Shown here: piece after piece, positions 37,302-48,642 of the stretch | Layout of the letters: each line of letters begins with the position of its first letter | How positions within the stretch are numbered: position 1 is the stretch's first letter | Assembly: GCA_019279435.1 (NCBI GenBank) | Contig: JAAALK010000283.1 | Location: 64,400,642 to 64,464,641 of the forward strand | DNA from: Zizania palustris | Lineage: Eukaryota; Streptophyta; Magnoliopsida; Poales; Poaceae | Direction of reading: 5' to 3' | DNA length: 64,000 bases | Position numbers and translations under genes: made by a program | Notes under the pieces: model-generated | Told to the model about the DNA's origin: nothing | The model's input: only the letters and a program-made list of their open reading frames with translations | Databases searched by the model: none

Positions 37302-38208
37302 GTATGTTTGATTCGAAATACTTGACGTCTGGTCGTCAACCAACAGAGAAGCAATTAGATAAATTGTGTCGAGAAGGAGTAAATGGCGGGCGCAGTTTCC
37401 TCACTTGGTTCAGAGAACATGTAATTCCTTACCTTTTGTGACACGTATTATTTTAGTCTACTAGGTTAATTATCTGATAATCTCCTATGATTTGCAGTGT
37501 GTGCTCGCTGACAATGTACATATAGACTTGCGACAGCTCTCTTACGGGAGTATTAGTGCCAAAAGTTACGGTCGTTATGATGTTAATGGTTTCCGCTTCC
37601 GTTCAACTATTTTTGAAGCATATCGACCTCTAGCGGCAACAACTAATACTGGAGTTGTTACAAGGGTCGTTGATGGACAAGGACACAAAACTATGTATTA
37701 TGGAATCATCAAAAATATAATCGAGTACAAATTTGCCGGGAATAAGGAGATTAAAGTAGTCTTCTTCGATTGTGATTGGTTCGACCCTAAACATGGTACT
37801 CGTGAAAACCAATTTGGGATGGTTGAAGTCAAACACGCGGAACGATTATCTGGTTGCGACAATTTTGTCCTTGCTCACCAAATCGAGCAGGTGTATTATA
37901 TGCCCTATCCATGTGAAAAACTAAGTGCTTGGTGGGTAGTCTACAAAGTAAATCCTCGGGAACGTCTACACACCCCTAGTGATGGCGCTTATCAATTGGA
38001 GGTTGAAGAGGTCGATGAGGTTTACCAAGATGATGAATTGCCGACTTCGTTTAATGTAGAGTCAGAATCATCGACAGATTCTTTTCTCGGCGATTCTAAT
38101 GATGTGGCAGTTCCCGAGAAAAGAAAACACCAACATAAGAAGAAAAAAGTAACATGGCGTGCTTTGGGGAGAAAAGGACAAATTGATCCTGATTTTGATG
38201 ATAATTGA
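37302..38208 (+). pseudogene. CACTA TNPD-type transposase, last two exons (DUF4216)
   Basis: Exon 37302-37480 (MFDSKYLTSGRQPTEKQL, RSFLTWFREH) and exon 37498-38208 with DUF4216 (YYGIIKNIIEYKF, VVFFDCDWFD) ending in an acidic/basic tail and TGA. Intron borders GTAAGT/GACAG and GTAATT/TGCAG are intact. This part alone has no stop. Confidence 0.8.
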
Positions 38209-38319
38209 CAAGTAATTGTTTTCATACATGGATATGCAATATACTTCATATTACATGTTTTTTTATATGTTCAAACCTTCTTTACTAATAAATGCTCGTT
38301 TGTGCTTGTTTTGAATAGG

Positions 38320-40705
38320 ATGTCGAAAAAGATGAAGAGTGTCATGAGGAAGCTCTTCCGCTTGGGGAGTTCATCGGCGAGTACTCCGGCGAGTACACCG
38401 ACGAGTCAGGAGGACACCCTATTCCAGGGTAGTTCCTCTTCGTCAAACAGACGTCGTCAAGAGCAGCTCCTGAGATGCATAGATCCGACATTAATTGGTC
38501 GGCCTATTGCATTTCAACTAGAAGATGAGGTAACTTTCAGCTTGTTTTTTATGCCAGTTATAAACTATTCCTAATTGTTTCAATACTGTTTTGTAGGAGG
38601 AAGAACACTTGGAGAGTGCGGGTCACGAGGATCATCCGGTGGGTGGGGGGCAGGAGGGGATGTCCCAGAGTGTGCGACACAGAGGGATGACCCAGAGGGT
38701 GTGGGGCAGGGGGATGACCCGGAGGGTGCGGGGCAGGGGGATCTCCCGGAGGGTGCGGGTCAGGAGGAAGGTGCTGAGGCTGCCGGCGGGTCCTCAGTAT
38801 CTTTCAGGACGAGCCACCTGGTCGCCCCACCAGTAGTCTCTTCCGGTGGAGCCAAGATCGAGATTACGCCTGTTGGTGACGGGTAAGTGTAATACTCTTC
38901 TGTTGTTTTGCTTTTTTTTCAAAAAATTTCTTTCACTAAACTAATTTACTTTATTTATTATGTATTTCTAGATCTTGGATTGACTCTCGGTTCGACGGCA
39001 CTTCGAGGGTCAGGCAGGTTAACCAGATATCGGGTAACCTGTGTCGTCTGCACTACCCAGGGGTGCTGACAATGCCGACCGGTGAGCGGGTTCTATGCTA
39101 GACATGGGACCAGTACCGGTTCGCTCCTGACGGGCACCACGGAACTGCTCAGGGGGCGGTGTCTCATGACTTCTGGGTATGCAAGTGTTTTTTCAATCTT
39201 CTTTTAGGCTTTTCGAGTTACAACACTGTACTAATCATTACTTTTACAGTTACGCTTTTGCTTGCCAGAAGTCGGCAATCACCATAACCATGCCCTTCAA
39301 GTCTTCAACAACAATGCACATAAGGTGGTGAAGGACGCCATTTCGTATGCCCGCATTCAAGCGAACAATGCTTACTACAAGGAGAAGCTAAGGCAACGAA
39401 TGAGCAAGGCGACGGGCTCATCGTCAATCTATTTGACTGAAGAAGAATACCGTTCGGTAAACAATTCTAACTTTTTAAATCTTCGATTGTTGAGATTTGT
39501 TGTCATATAATACAAATAGCATCTCTGTTCAGGTGAGGATTCCGTGGTTTGCAAACCGTGAGGACGCCTATTTCGAATTCTGCAAGATTTGGTCTTCAGC
39601 CGCATTTAAGAAGACTTCCGAGCAGAAAAGACAATACCGCGGGATGGATCCGAAGCACAGATATGGTGCCGACGGACATATTCGCCACGCTAAACGCTTG
39701 GTAAGACCTCCTTCTGTCACTCTCTAGCTATAGATACATTGTAATGCGACTAACTCATTTCTAATGTACAGGAAGCTAAATCTGGCAACGTGCCAAGTGA
39801 CATAGAGGTGTATACCTCTGGTCACAAAGGAAGCGATCCGACACAGCCAGATGTCTTGTGTAGCCAGACAGCCACGGACCATTTGGTGAGATGTTATTAA
39901 GAGTTTACGTAATTTTATTTTTCTGCGTCTAGCTAATCGGACATGTTTTTTGCAGGCGCAGTATGCTGAACACATGGTTCGACTCCATGGAGAGGACTAT
40001 GATTGGCGGAGAGAACCTGTGGACCAAATGGCCGTGTACTCCAGCGGAGGTGGCAAAAGCCATGGACAGTGAGACAGTGTTTTTATTAATGTTTTGTGTA
40101 TGGTATTGTGATGGTAACTAACTCATTCAATGTTGCAGGTACTCCATGTTCAATGGAGTTATTGACTCGAGAGCGGTGAGAGCTCAGAAGTCAGCTCAGT
40201 CGTCGCAGAGCTCCGTCGGAGTTGGCTCCAGCCGTCGTCGCTCAGAAGAAACCCCGGAGATGGTTCGGATGAGGGAGGAAATGAGGCGGCGCGACGAGCA
40301 CAACAGGAAACAACAAGAGTACTATACCGCCTGCTTAGCACAACAGCAGGCGATGATCCAAGTAAGCTTACTTTAGAGTGTTGCAGTTCAAAAGTATTCA
40401 GAAATAGGTTTAGAACTAACTGATTACATTACAACATGTGTAGCAACTAGCCCAGCAAAATAGTGGATTTGACATGTCCATGTTCCAACCACTACCTCCC
40501 CCGCCACCACCACTATCTCCTACATCACCTGAGGTACCTCCTAAATACTTAAGTTAGCGTTTAGAAGGGTAGTTGAGTTCGTTTCTAATTTTGTCTATTT
40601 CTTCAGTGTTTCCGTACGCCTGGTCAAATTGGAGCCTCCGGGGCAAATGTGGACAAAGCGGGAGGCAGCGGCGGCGCCCACGACCCAAATGTGGGCGATC
40701 AGTGA
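38320..40705 (+). pseudogene. CACTA TNPA-type gene, multi-exon, broken
   Basis: Small exons with clean GT-AG borders. 38320-38529 (MSKKMKSVMRKLFRLGS); about 38597-38883 with repeats of the GQGDDPEGAG type; about 38971-39179 (WIDSRFDGTSRVRQVNQISG); about 39250-39459; 39534-39700 (VRIPWFANREDAYFEFC); 39771-39883; 39957-40071; 40139-40362 with a charged coiled coil (MVRMREEMRRRDEHN); then exons reaching a TGA at 40703-40705. The third exon has a TAG where Trp is expected (GERVLC-stop-TWDQYR), and the acidic repeat exon changes frame. The family binds subterminal repeats. Confidence 0.75.
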
Positions 40706-41009
40706 GTATGGATGTGTATAATGAACCTGGATTGAATCTCGATATGTTATGTGACTTTGTATGTGAATTTGGATGGTATATGTGAATGCGGATGTGTATT
40801 GTGACTTTGATTGTGAATTAAGTTGTGTTATGTGATTTTGGATGTGATGTGTGAAGTTTTGGATGTGAGATGTGATTTTGGATGATATATGTGAAGTTTG
40901 AATGTGATTTTGGATGTGAAATGTGAATTTGGATGTGTATTATGAATGTGATTGAAATTGTGGTTGGATGTGAGTGTGAGTAGGGGAACCAGGAAAAATA
41001 AAAAAAAAT

Positions 41010-41375
41010 ACCAGGTAACTTCCGTCGGCTTTGACCATAGCCGACGGAAGTTAGCTGGTTTCGGCCACGTGGGCAGAAAGGCTAACTTCCGTCGGCTTTG
41101 ACCCTAGCCGACGGAAGTTAGCTGCCCCTAACTTTCGTCGGCCAGGCTGGCTGACGGAAGTTAGCGCCCCTCTACTGACGTGGCAGAGTTCGGAGCTAAC
41201 TTCCGTCGGCCACGTCAAGCCGACAGAAGTTAGCTAACTTCCGTCGGTGGCCGACGGAAGTTAGCTAACTTCCGTCGCCTCGCTTCCGTCGGCCAAAGGC
41301 CGACGGAAGTTGGCTTCTTCCGTCGGGAAAGGGCTAACTTCCGTCGGCTTTGGCCGACGGAAGTTGCCTGGATTG
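41010..41375. repeat. CACTA right subterminal repeats
   Basis: Dense alternating copies of TAACTTCCGTCGGC and GCCGACGGAAGTTAGC up to the right terminus. They mirror the left cluster and are often paired as hairpins of about 30-60 bp. Confidence 0.85.
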
Positions 41376-41386
41376 TTGTAGTGGAA

Positions 41387-41720
41387 ATAACAAAATATTG
41401 ATAGGTCTACTCAACTATTGAGATGCATTGCTCGCCTTGATCCAAGGAATTCTTTTTCCAAATTATGATGAAGACAAGCTAATTGAACTTACTAAGATCT
41501 ACGTCGTTGACTTTTCTGAATATGATTGTATTGTCCTTAGAGACCAACTTGACACATTCATTTTTGATGTGAGAGCTGATCTAGATTTCTTAAGTTGCTC
41601 TGATCTTGGTAATCTTGTTGTGAAGATGGTTCAGACTTTCATTGGGATATCGCCTTTAGTTCATTTGTCTTATGCAATTCATGAGATAGAAGAACTTAGA
41701 GTTTATAAGCTTTATTAAAT
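41387..41720 (+). pseudogene. hAT transposase relic, right fragment
   Basis: Encodes ILFPNYDEDKLIELTKIYV and LRDQLDTFIFDVRADLDF, then LGNLVVKMVQTF, matching the C-terminal third of MYM-type hAT transposases just before the dimerisation region. Continuous with 32645-32846 if the CACTA element and one TSD are removed. The dimerisation motif is lost. Confidence 0.65.
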
Positions 41721-42827
41721 TGATATTCACATACTGCCTAATTATTTTTATAATATGAAAAGTGTGACTAAGTTACATTGCCTGAATGTAATGCGCTAAA
41801 GAGGGTGAAATACCGAAGAAAGAAAGGTATCCCTCGTATCGTCGAGAGGCCTCAAACAAAAATAATAGGATCAGAACTTCGGTTCTTCATGCCCTTAAGT
41901 AACCAGAGAAATTTGATGAAAACACGATACTGAAGCTTATCATATTTAATCATGAAAATTGCCCCACATAAAGAATGAGAGCTAGTTGAGACCTGATAAT
42001 GGTATGAAACCTCATAAATAGACATACTAATATGAATCTTCTCATAAAAGAAGAGACTGGTGATAAGGTGTGCACCAAAAATAATCATTGGTACACTAAA
42101 TGATGACATTTCTCTCATATGGGAAATAATAGTGAGCATGATGATGAAGCACCAAAATGTACAACCCATAATGAAATAACTATAGGTTATAGAAGTTAAG
42201 ATCAATCATGTGATAATGTGTTGAGAAACTACTCTGCAAAAAAATAACCATATTATTGGAGATGCTTTATACTATGAGATTAACCAAGATAGATGTGGAG
42301 GATATACATGGTATGCTAGGTGGACCAAGCATACCCTGGTCCCGGCACTAGGCACGTATATTAGCTCTAAAAAATTTTAACATCCAACTTTCCAACAAGT
42401 GTTCCTACTGATATATTTACATTTGTGTAGGAGTCGGCAGAACCCTAATCGCTGCCACCCCTTCCTCCTCCTCGCCTCACCGCCACTAGAGCCCTTTGCT
42501 AGATTTGCCCACGTAGTCGTGAGGAAGGTGATGGTGATGGAATTACTGTTTCTGTAGCGCTCAAAGCTAGATCTGGTGGCAGAGAGGGATTATGAAGCGG
42601 GTCGGTGGCGCTAGGCCGATTCTAGAGGCGGTGAGGTCGACATTGGCCCTCATGCAGGCCGGTGGTGTGAGATTTCTAGATCTGCCTCTTCTTGCGTAGA
42701 TCTAAGGCTGACGATGACGATGGAGTAGGTAGGAACCAGTGGGGAGGCATGTGGCATCAGCGTGATGACAACATGACGATGACTTGGCACGCAACAGTGG
42801 CACGACAATGTGGTGGCACATCAATGG
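41721..42827. other. No gene recognised; decayed transposon DNA
   Basis: AT-rich to 42420 with no coding match, then moderately GC-rich. Similar GC-rich DNA continues at 44094, after the solo LTR, showing that the LTR interrupted it. Frames here are short and unsupported. Confidence 0.4.
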
Positions 42828-43132
42828 TGTTGGGGGGAATATATTTCCCCTGTACAGGGGCCAAATGACGTCAGCATCAGGCAACCTTCGGCCCGGAGCC
42901 CAACGCTGTCGAGGCCCGTTTCCACTACAAGAAGTTGTTCCCAAGCCGCAAGGTCCTTCAGAGCCCTCCGGGGTGAAGCCCTCGAGATCTCTTGAAGACC
43001 GCCAGAGGCTAAGTCTCAGGCTAACTGCGAAGCCAGCCTCCGGGCCGTCTTCGGAATTAGCCTTCGAGCCCTGTCCGGAGTTAGCCTTCGGATCCCCCTT
43101 GGGTGCTCCTCAGAGCTAGTCTCTGGACCCCC

Positions 43133-43500
43133 CCCGTTTCGGAGGCCACCCTCCGGGTGAAGGACACTGGAGGACCACCCTCCGGGTGAAGGGCGCCGAA
43201 GGCCGCCCTCCGGGAGCCCAGTTCGGAGGCCCCGTTTCAGAGGCCCCGTTTCGGAGGCCACCCTCCGGGCGAAGGGCGCCGGAGGCCGCCCTCCGGGAGC
43301 CCAGTTCGGAGGCCGCCCTCCGGAAGCCCCTGTTCGGAGGCCCCATTTCGGAGGCCACCCTCCGGGCGAAGGGCGCCGGAGGCCGCCCTCCGGGAGCCCA
43401 GTTCGGAGGCCACCCTCCGGGTGAAGGACGCCGGAGGTCACCCTCTGGGTGAAGGGCGCCGGAGGCCGCCCTCCGGGAGCCCAATTCGGAGGCCGCCCTC
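43133..43500. repeat. GC-rich tandem array in the solo LTR, unit about 55 bp
   Basis: Units of the form TTCGGAGGCCACCCTCCGGG + CGAAGGGCGCCGGAGG + CCGCCCTCCGGGAGCCCAG, repeated with small changes. The core GGAGGCCGCCCTCC is nearly palindromic. It resembles in style the CTCCGGAG and TTCGAA motifs at 1-3205. Confidence 0.8.
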
Positions 43501-43834
43501 GGTTCGGAGGGCCCGGTTCGGAGGTCCCCAGTTCGGACGCCAGTTCGAGGTCAAGGCTCCGAGACCCTAGTTCGGAGCCTTGTCCGGAGCCTTGTTCGGA
43601 GCCTTGCTCGGAGCGTGCTTCGAAGCCCCCCTCCGGGGTGCACTTCGAAGCCTTCTTCCTAGCCTCCGCCCCTGGTGTGTCGTTTAGCTGGTCAAAGCCT
43701 GACATAGCCTGACACGTCTGTAAAGCTGTAAAGCTATAAGGTACTTTTGTACAGTAGCTAGCTCTCCTTCCCTGTCTACCCCTATGAACCTAGGGGCTTG
43801 TAGAGGGTATTTTGGTCTTTTCCTTAGGGCCTGC

Positions 43835-43848
43835 GTGCCTATAAAAGC
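43835..43848 (+). promoter_or_regulatory. TATA box of the solo LTR
   Basis: CCTATAAAAGCAGG followed about 30 bp downstream by TTGTAACAGGACACG, a plausible LTR start region. Could drive read-through toward 44100. Confidence 0.45.
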
Positions 43849-44093
43849 AGGGCCAAGCCCTTGTAACAGGACACGCTCCAAGGGGCCAAGAGACTCCGGA
43901 ATTATTGCTTCATTCTAGGGCATACCATGCCAAATCCACCACAACTGGACGTAGGGCTATTATCTCCTAGGAGAGGCCCGAACCAGTATAAACCCTTTTC
44001 TCCCTCTGTTAGAACCTTTCGAGGTTCATTCTCCGCATCATACACCACCACAGAAAAACCTGCTGGAACTAACGCAATTGTTCCAACAAATGG

Positions 44094-46131
44094 CTTGGCA
44101 CGCGATGGTGCGGTGACAGCGCACGGTGACACCTGACAACGACATGACGAGGGCACAACATGGGCGCGGTGACGATGCATAGTGGCAGCACGGTGGCACC
44201 TAGTGACGGTGTGGCGACAACATAGAGGCGTGCGGCGACCAGCTGGGGTTGGGGCGACCGTGATGTGGGCTCTTTTGTTAGATGGCGCATGACGGCACGA
44301 CGTCTAGGAGGTGGTGCTCGAAGGCCGAAGGTGGCACGTGATGGCCAGGCTTTGACAGTCGGAGTGTCCGTTGTGGTGGGCGACAAGGAAAGGCCATGAG
44401 GCCTTAGCCGTCTGTGGGAGAATTTTGCACCGGTTGCAGATATTACTTTGCATTGCCTTTGGTGAGTTCAATGACCCTCAACGGTGTTATTGGGCTCGGA
44501 TCTATCTTGCGGTGGCAGCAATTGTGCGGGATCCATGGTTGGTCGGAGATGGTGGTGGCAAGCTCCTCTCCGGTTGGTCGTCCTTGGCCAACTTGGTGTG
44601 GTTACTCTAGTGGTATCTCAGTAATCGTTGGGCATCTCGACAGTCGTTGGTCATTTCTTTCCATTTTCCTCTCCTCCCTTCTCTTAGAGCTCCTCCCCTT
44701 CTTAGATCATCTTCTTTCTCGGCCATGGAGTGCTTCTTAGATCTAGAGGTAGTCAATTTTCGATGTGTGTGGTCTTAGTCTACTGTTGTTACTATCATGT
44801 AGAAATGGGGCTAGTGGTGAGACATTGATCTAGTTGGGGGTAGCATGATGTTGTTTGCCTGATTGTTTTTGTTTTTTATTATTGTATCTCAAGGTATCTT
44901 ACATTTTCTTCTTTCAAGCTTCAATGCTTATTTTTTTTCTATTCGAGTATGCACATTGTTTGTTTCTCATTTTGTTATGTGCAATACATTGGTCAATCTG
45001 ATAATGTGTGTTTGAAATTTTTATTTCACTTAAATAATAAAGTTTTTTAGACCGCATACTTTTTTGTTTATGTAGGTTTCTTTTTCTGTGGAGTGGAATA
45101 GGACATAGTATGATGCCTGACTATTTATATTTGTGAAAGTTTTTAATTTAATATTTCTATTTAAGAATTATTATATTATTTAGTACATATAAACTGAATC
45201 ACATTATGAATTTAACAAATATTTACCCAATTAAAAATGGTTTTACCAAACCATATATAGAAATTTTGATATGTCATATCCATTAGTAAAATCATGGATC
45301 TATCACTGCGGTGTTGTAATAGCCAGTCAACATATAATTAAATGTTAACTTTAATTTTTATTATAAATAAAATCAAATTTTATTACTATATATTTTTATG
45401 ATAGCAAGGATTCAGGAGAAAAACAGTATAAACGCACATCATTCTGCATCATCAATATCAGACAATTTGACATGAACTGAAGTCACTGGATATTGAATGA
45501 ACTGGATGAACCCATGAATATAATTTACCATGTTAGATAATCAGGAATTCGGAATAAACAACAAAGCAATGTGAAGAAAAATTTTGCTCTAGAAATACAA
45601 AATCTATGGAAGGAAAATTAGCATGGGCCATATCCTGCACACACACCTGGTAGTTGTCAGTTTCTCACTAGCACCATAACAGCATAATGATATTGGTAAT
45701 TTATGGTATCATCAGTATCAGACTGTATCTCGGTGATCATACACCTTGTAGGGTTGTGAGGCCTTGTGGAAACACAAATCATCCAGCAACTTCAAAGCTT
45801 GTGTAGTATCTGGGGTTTCACTTGCAAGATTGTTCCTTTTTAAGACCAAGAGGAAGATTGTCAGAACAGCCCACCGACTTGCAAGATTATTCTCAATGAG
45901 GGCTAAATTGTATGGAATCCACAAGAGCAGGCCGGGATTGTATCAACATATGTTCTAACAGCCTTTTTATGTGGTGAACCTGTGAAGTGATATGCATGGT
46001 CTCTTCTTTCCAGTATCTATAGTTCTATACACATCCATATACTGGATCAGAAATATGTTGTTACAATTTTAACCTCGTCTCCAGGAGTTCATGCGAAGTT
46101 TATCCTTCAAATGATCCACCACGCCACTGTT
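44094..46131. other. No gene recognised between solo LTR and PPR gene
   Basis: 44094-44800 is GC-rich with GGTGGCA and GACGGTG motifs and looks like old transposon DNA. 44800-45400 is AT-rich. 45400-46131 is probably the 3' region of the PPR gene (minus strand). No coding similarity recognised. Confidence 0.4.
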
Positions 46132-48015
46132 TTACCAGTAATCCTTGCAAGAACAATTCCCATCTTCAAATTGGTGGAATCTCACCCTGTCCCGAATGAC
46201 AATCACTCGGCCATAGGCTTTAGAAATGAGCTTTGCCACCACATGGCAGTCCCCACATATTCGGAGGTTCTTGATCACCCGAAGGGTCTCCCCAGGTGGT
46301 GTTGCAATCAACCCAAATGCAATGGCCAGCTTCTCACTATGATAGCATAATGCATACTGCTTCTCCTCCTCCCCGATGTCATGTAGCACATTGCTTGTCT
46401 CTGGCTCATATCCTAGCTCACTGATTCTTGATACAATTTCATCTAGTGCTCTGTATATCTCCTGCCACCTAGGGTGCTCTTTGTCACCATTAATAAACTT
46501 ATGCATTACTCCATCTATCTCTGTGTAGCTGAAGCCAGGAACTTTTCGCACATCATTGTTTCTCATGGTATCACGTACTCGACCAACATCCATCCACCGG
46601 GCCTTGGACGCATATACATTCGACAGGAGCACATAGTCACCATCAACATTGGAACCAAGGTCAGCAAGTTTTGTGGCAGCCAACTCAGCAAGCTCAACAA
46701 CCCCATGCATTTTGGCTGCACCCAACAATGTTTGCCAGAGGACAATATCAGCTGGTAATGGCATAGACATGACCGTGTCATATGCCTCAGCGAGGCGACC
46801 TGCACGGCCAAGAAGGTCTACAATTGTTCCATAGTGCTTCACATTGGGAAGAACCCTCATGGATTTGAATACCCTGAGCCCATCATCCACAAGACCAGCA
46901 TGGTTGCACCCACACAACACAGCAAGGTAAGTAACTCCATCTGGCTCAATGTATGATGACATTTCATCAAACAATCTAAGTGCATCACCCCCATGCCCAT
47001 GCATAGAAAGAGCCTGGATTGCAGAATTGTAAGATACAAGTGTCCGGTCTTCTTTCTTGATGGAATGGAACACATCTAGTGCCCTGGCCAACGAGCCACA
47101 CTTTGAGTACATGTCAACAAGTGAATTGCAAACCCGAGTATTGTGATCAAGGCCAAGTCTTTTAGCAAACTCGTGCACATACCACCCATCCTGTAACGAC
47201 CCAAGCTGTCCACAGGCAGAAAGCGCTGCAGTCATAGTGACCTCATTGGGTTGCTCCCTTGACGGCAACTCCTGGAAGTTTTCGGCCAGCCTGTGGAACA
47301 GCACGAGAGCGAGGTTAGGTTCGGTGCCTTGAGCTAGCCCCGCAAGTAACGCGTTCCACGTGGCAACGTCGCGCACGGTCATTTCATCGAACACCTTCCG
47401 CGCCGATGCGAGGTCGCCACATTTGGCGTAGGAGTCAACCAGCGTGGTGACTAGCCGCACGTCTGCCGCGACGCCAAGGCGGACGAGGCGCGCGTGGAGC
47501 TGGAGGGTGGTAGGCGCGTCAGAGCATCGCGCGGATGCCTTGAGGGCGAATGAGAGGGAGAGCGCGTCGAGGCGGGGAAGCGGCGGAGAAGGGGCGGGGA
47601 GGAGGCGTCCCGCGAGGAGGAGGAACGAGCGCGTGGGATGCGGCGAAGCGGCGAGCCCCCGGAGCGCGGCGTTGAGGTCGTTGGTGACCGGGAAAGGGAT
47701 GGAGCGGAGGAGGAGCAGGGCGTGTGGTAGCGCGGCGGGGTGCGGCGAGAGCGCGATGCGGTCGAGGAAGCGGGCGCGGAGGCCGTGGTGGGAGCCGAGG
47801 TACCCCGAGGTGAGGAGGCGCGCGTGGAACTGCTTGTACTGGGGAACAGAGGTCAACCGCGGGAGGAGGGACTCCAGGTGCTGCACCGCCGCTGCCGCCG
47901 CTGCGGCCGTCGACGGCGGGGAAGGCATCGGGCTGGCTGGACCGGAGGGCCGCAGGCCGCCGCCGTGACGAATGGCGCCAGCGCTGTGATCTGTTTGAAT
48001 GCCCCATCTGTACAT
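46132..48015 (-). CDS. DYW-class pentatricopeptide repeat (PPR) protein, 627 aa
   Basis: Single exon, complete. The start could be ATG 48015 (MYRWGIQTDH) or the in-frame ATG at 47928 (MPSPPST), which would give 598 residues and matches usual PPR starts better. PLS-type repeats span about residues 60-480 (for example VTTLVDSYAKCGDLASARKV, VCNSLVDMYSKCG, HYGTIVDLLGRAGRLAEAYD). They are followed by E/E+ motifs and a DYW domain. The deaminase-like site has HSE at 559-561 and CGDCH at 587-591, and the protein ends CKDYW. Such proteins bind one or few organelle RNA sites and edit C to U. It resembles, from memory, Arabidopsis At1g34160. The target is unknown. The N-terminus is Ala/Pro/Arg-rich, fitting organelle import. 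Confidence 0.93.
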   Translation of the reverse strand: MYRWGIQTDHSAGAIRHGGGLRPSGPASPMPSPPSTAAAAAAAVQHLESLLPRLTSVPQYKQFHARLLTSGYLGSHHGLRARFLDRIALSPHPAALPHALLLLRSIPFPVTNDLNAALRGLAASPHPTRSFLLLAGRLLPAPSPPLPRLDALSLSFALKASARCSDAPTTLQLHARLVRLGVAADVRLVTTLVDSYAKCGDLASARKVFDEMTVRDVATWNALLAGLAQGTEPNLALVLFHRLAENFQELPSREQPNEVTMTAALSACGQLGSLQDGWYVHEFAKRLGLDHNTRVCNSLVDMYSKCGSLARALDVFHSIKKEDRTLVSYNSAIQALSMHGHGGDALRLFDEMSSYIEPDGVTYLAVLCGCNHAGLVDDGLRVFKSMRVLPNVKHYGTIVDLLGRAGRLAEAYDTVMSMPLPADIVLWQTLLGAAKMHGVVELAELAATKLADLGSNVDGDYVLLSNVYASKARWMDVGRVRDTMRNNDVRKVPGFSYTEIDGVMHKFINGDKEHPRWQEIYRALDEIVSRISELGYEPETSNVLHDIGEEEKQYALCYHSEKLAIAFGLIATPPGETLRVIKNLRICGDCHVVAKLISKAYGRVIVIRDRVRFHQFEDGNCSCKDYW

Positions 48016-48029
48016 GAGGCCATATCAGT

Positions 48030-48035
48030 TGGGCC
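48030..48035 (-). promoter_or_regulatory. TGGGCC (site II) motif upstream of the PPR gene
   Basis: TGGGCC on the plus strand 15 bp upstream of the first possible ATG and about 100 bp upstream of the second. The same motif type occurs before the AAA ATPase. If it is promoter, translation probably starts at 47928. Confidence 0.35.
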
Positions 48036-48099
48036 GGATTTGGATTACCACCCACGTGCGATCCAATATAAGTTAGCTCATCTGTACATCTTGGAGCTA

Positions 48100-48516
48100 T
48101 TTTTTTCTCTCTAATTGCGATTAGAAGTCGAGAGTGTTTTTGTTTTACAAAAGTTGTTGTTCGTTGTGAGCAGTAAAAAAGCCTAAGAAGTTGTTTGGTT
48201 GGAATAGTTATGGATTTATATTTTGGTAGTTCATGATGTTTAGTTACATTATTAATATGTAATTTTACATGTAAATCGTTCTAATCATGAAATGTTGTAA
48301 TGTATATATAAAAATGATATATTTTTAAATTATACTAAAATGATATATTTTACTAAAATTTCACTTTTTTAAATTTTATACGAACTGATATGTTTTAATA
48401 ACATGTAGGTAATATTCATTCAAAATTGAATTGAGAAGGTATAAAATATAAGTTATACCAGCTTTCAAATATGTACTATGAGAATCTAAGTGTTGTTTGG
48501 TTCCGGAAGACTCTAA
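48100..48516. other. AT-rich intergenic DNA
   Basis: No ORF, repeat or RNA gene recognised; it has runs such as ATGATATATTTTAAATTATAC repeated loosely. Confidence 0.4.
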
Positions 48517-48642
48517 GAACTGGTTTGGGAGCCCACAATCCTGACCCATCCCTAAGGAATGGGCCGGAATTTTGAACTAAAATCTCAGCCCATCCTTAGG
48601 GAATGAGCTAGGTTTGGGTTTGTTAGCTCCCAAATAGGCACT
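48517..48642. mobile_element. Small foldback MITE
   Basis: Left end CTGGTTTGGGAGCCC, right end TTAGCTCCCAAATAG, inverse of each other. The inside has two related palindromes (CCCATCCCTAAGGAATGGG and CCCATCCTTAGGGAATG). About 125 bp. Confidence 0.5.

Larger units (their letters stand above)
32850..41383 (+). mobile_element. CACTA (En/Spm) transposon, 8,534 bp, broken genes
   Basis: Starts CACTACAGGAAAACG and ends GATTGTTGTAGTG, with 3-bp TSD gaa on both sides (32847-32849, 41384-41386). Both ends carry many direct and inverted copies of AACTTCCGTCGGC, the usual layout of TNPA-binding subterminal repeats. A TNPD-type gene (34681-38208) and a TNPA-type gene (38320-40705) run left to right. Stops and a frameshift break both, so it is non-autonomous now. 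Confidence 0.92.
42828..44088 (+). mobile_element. Solo LTR, 1,261 bp
   Basis: TGTTGG at the left and CCAACA at the right form a perfect 6-bp inverted end. The 5-bp TSD aatgg is perfect (42823-42827, 44089-44093). A TATA box CCTATAAAAGCAGG lies at about 43838. No internal region remains, so it is probably the product of LTR-LTR recombination. The U3 contains the palindromic tandem array below; frames of up to 229 codons there are compositional. Confidence 0.92.

Noticed and set aside
41852..42205. 117-codon minus-strand frame
   Set aside because: AT-rich hydrophobic translation of decayed transposon DNA; no motif.
43016..43712. 229-codon minus-strand frame in the solo LTR
   Set aside because: Translation of the 55-bp tandem array only.
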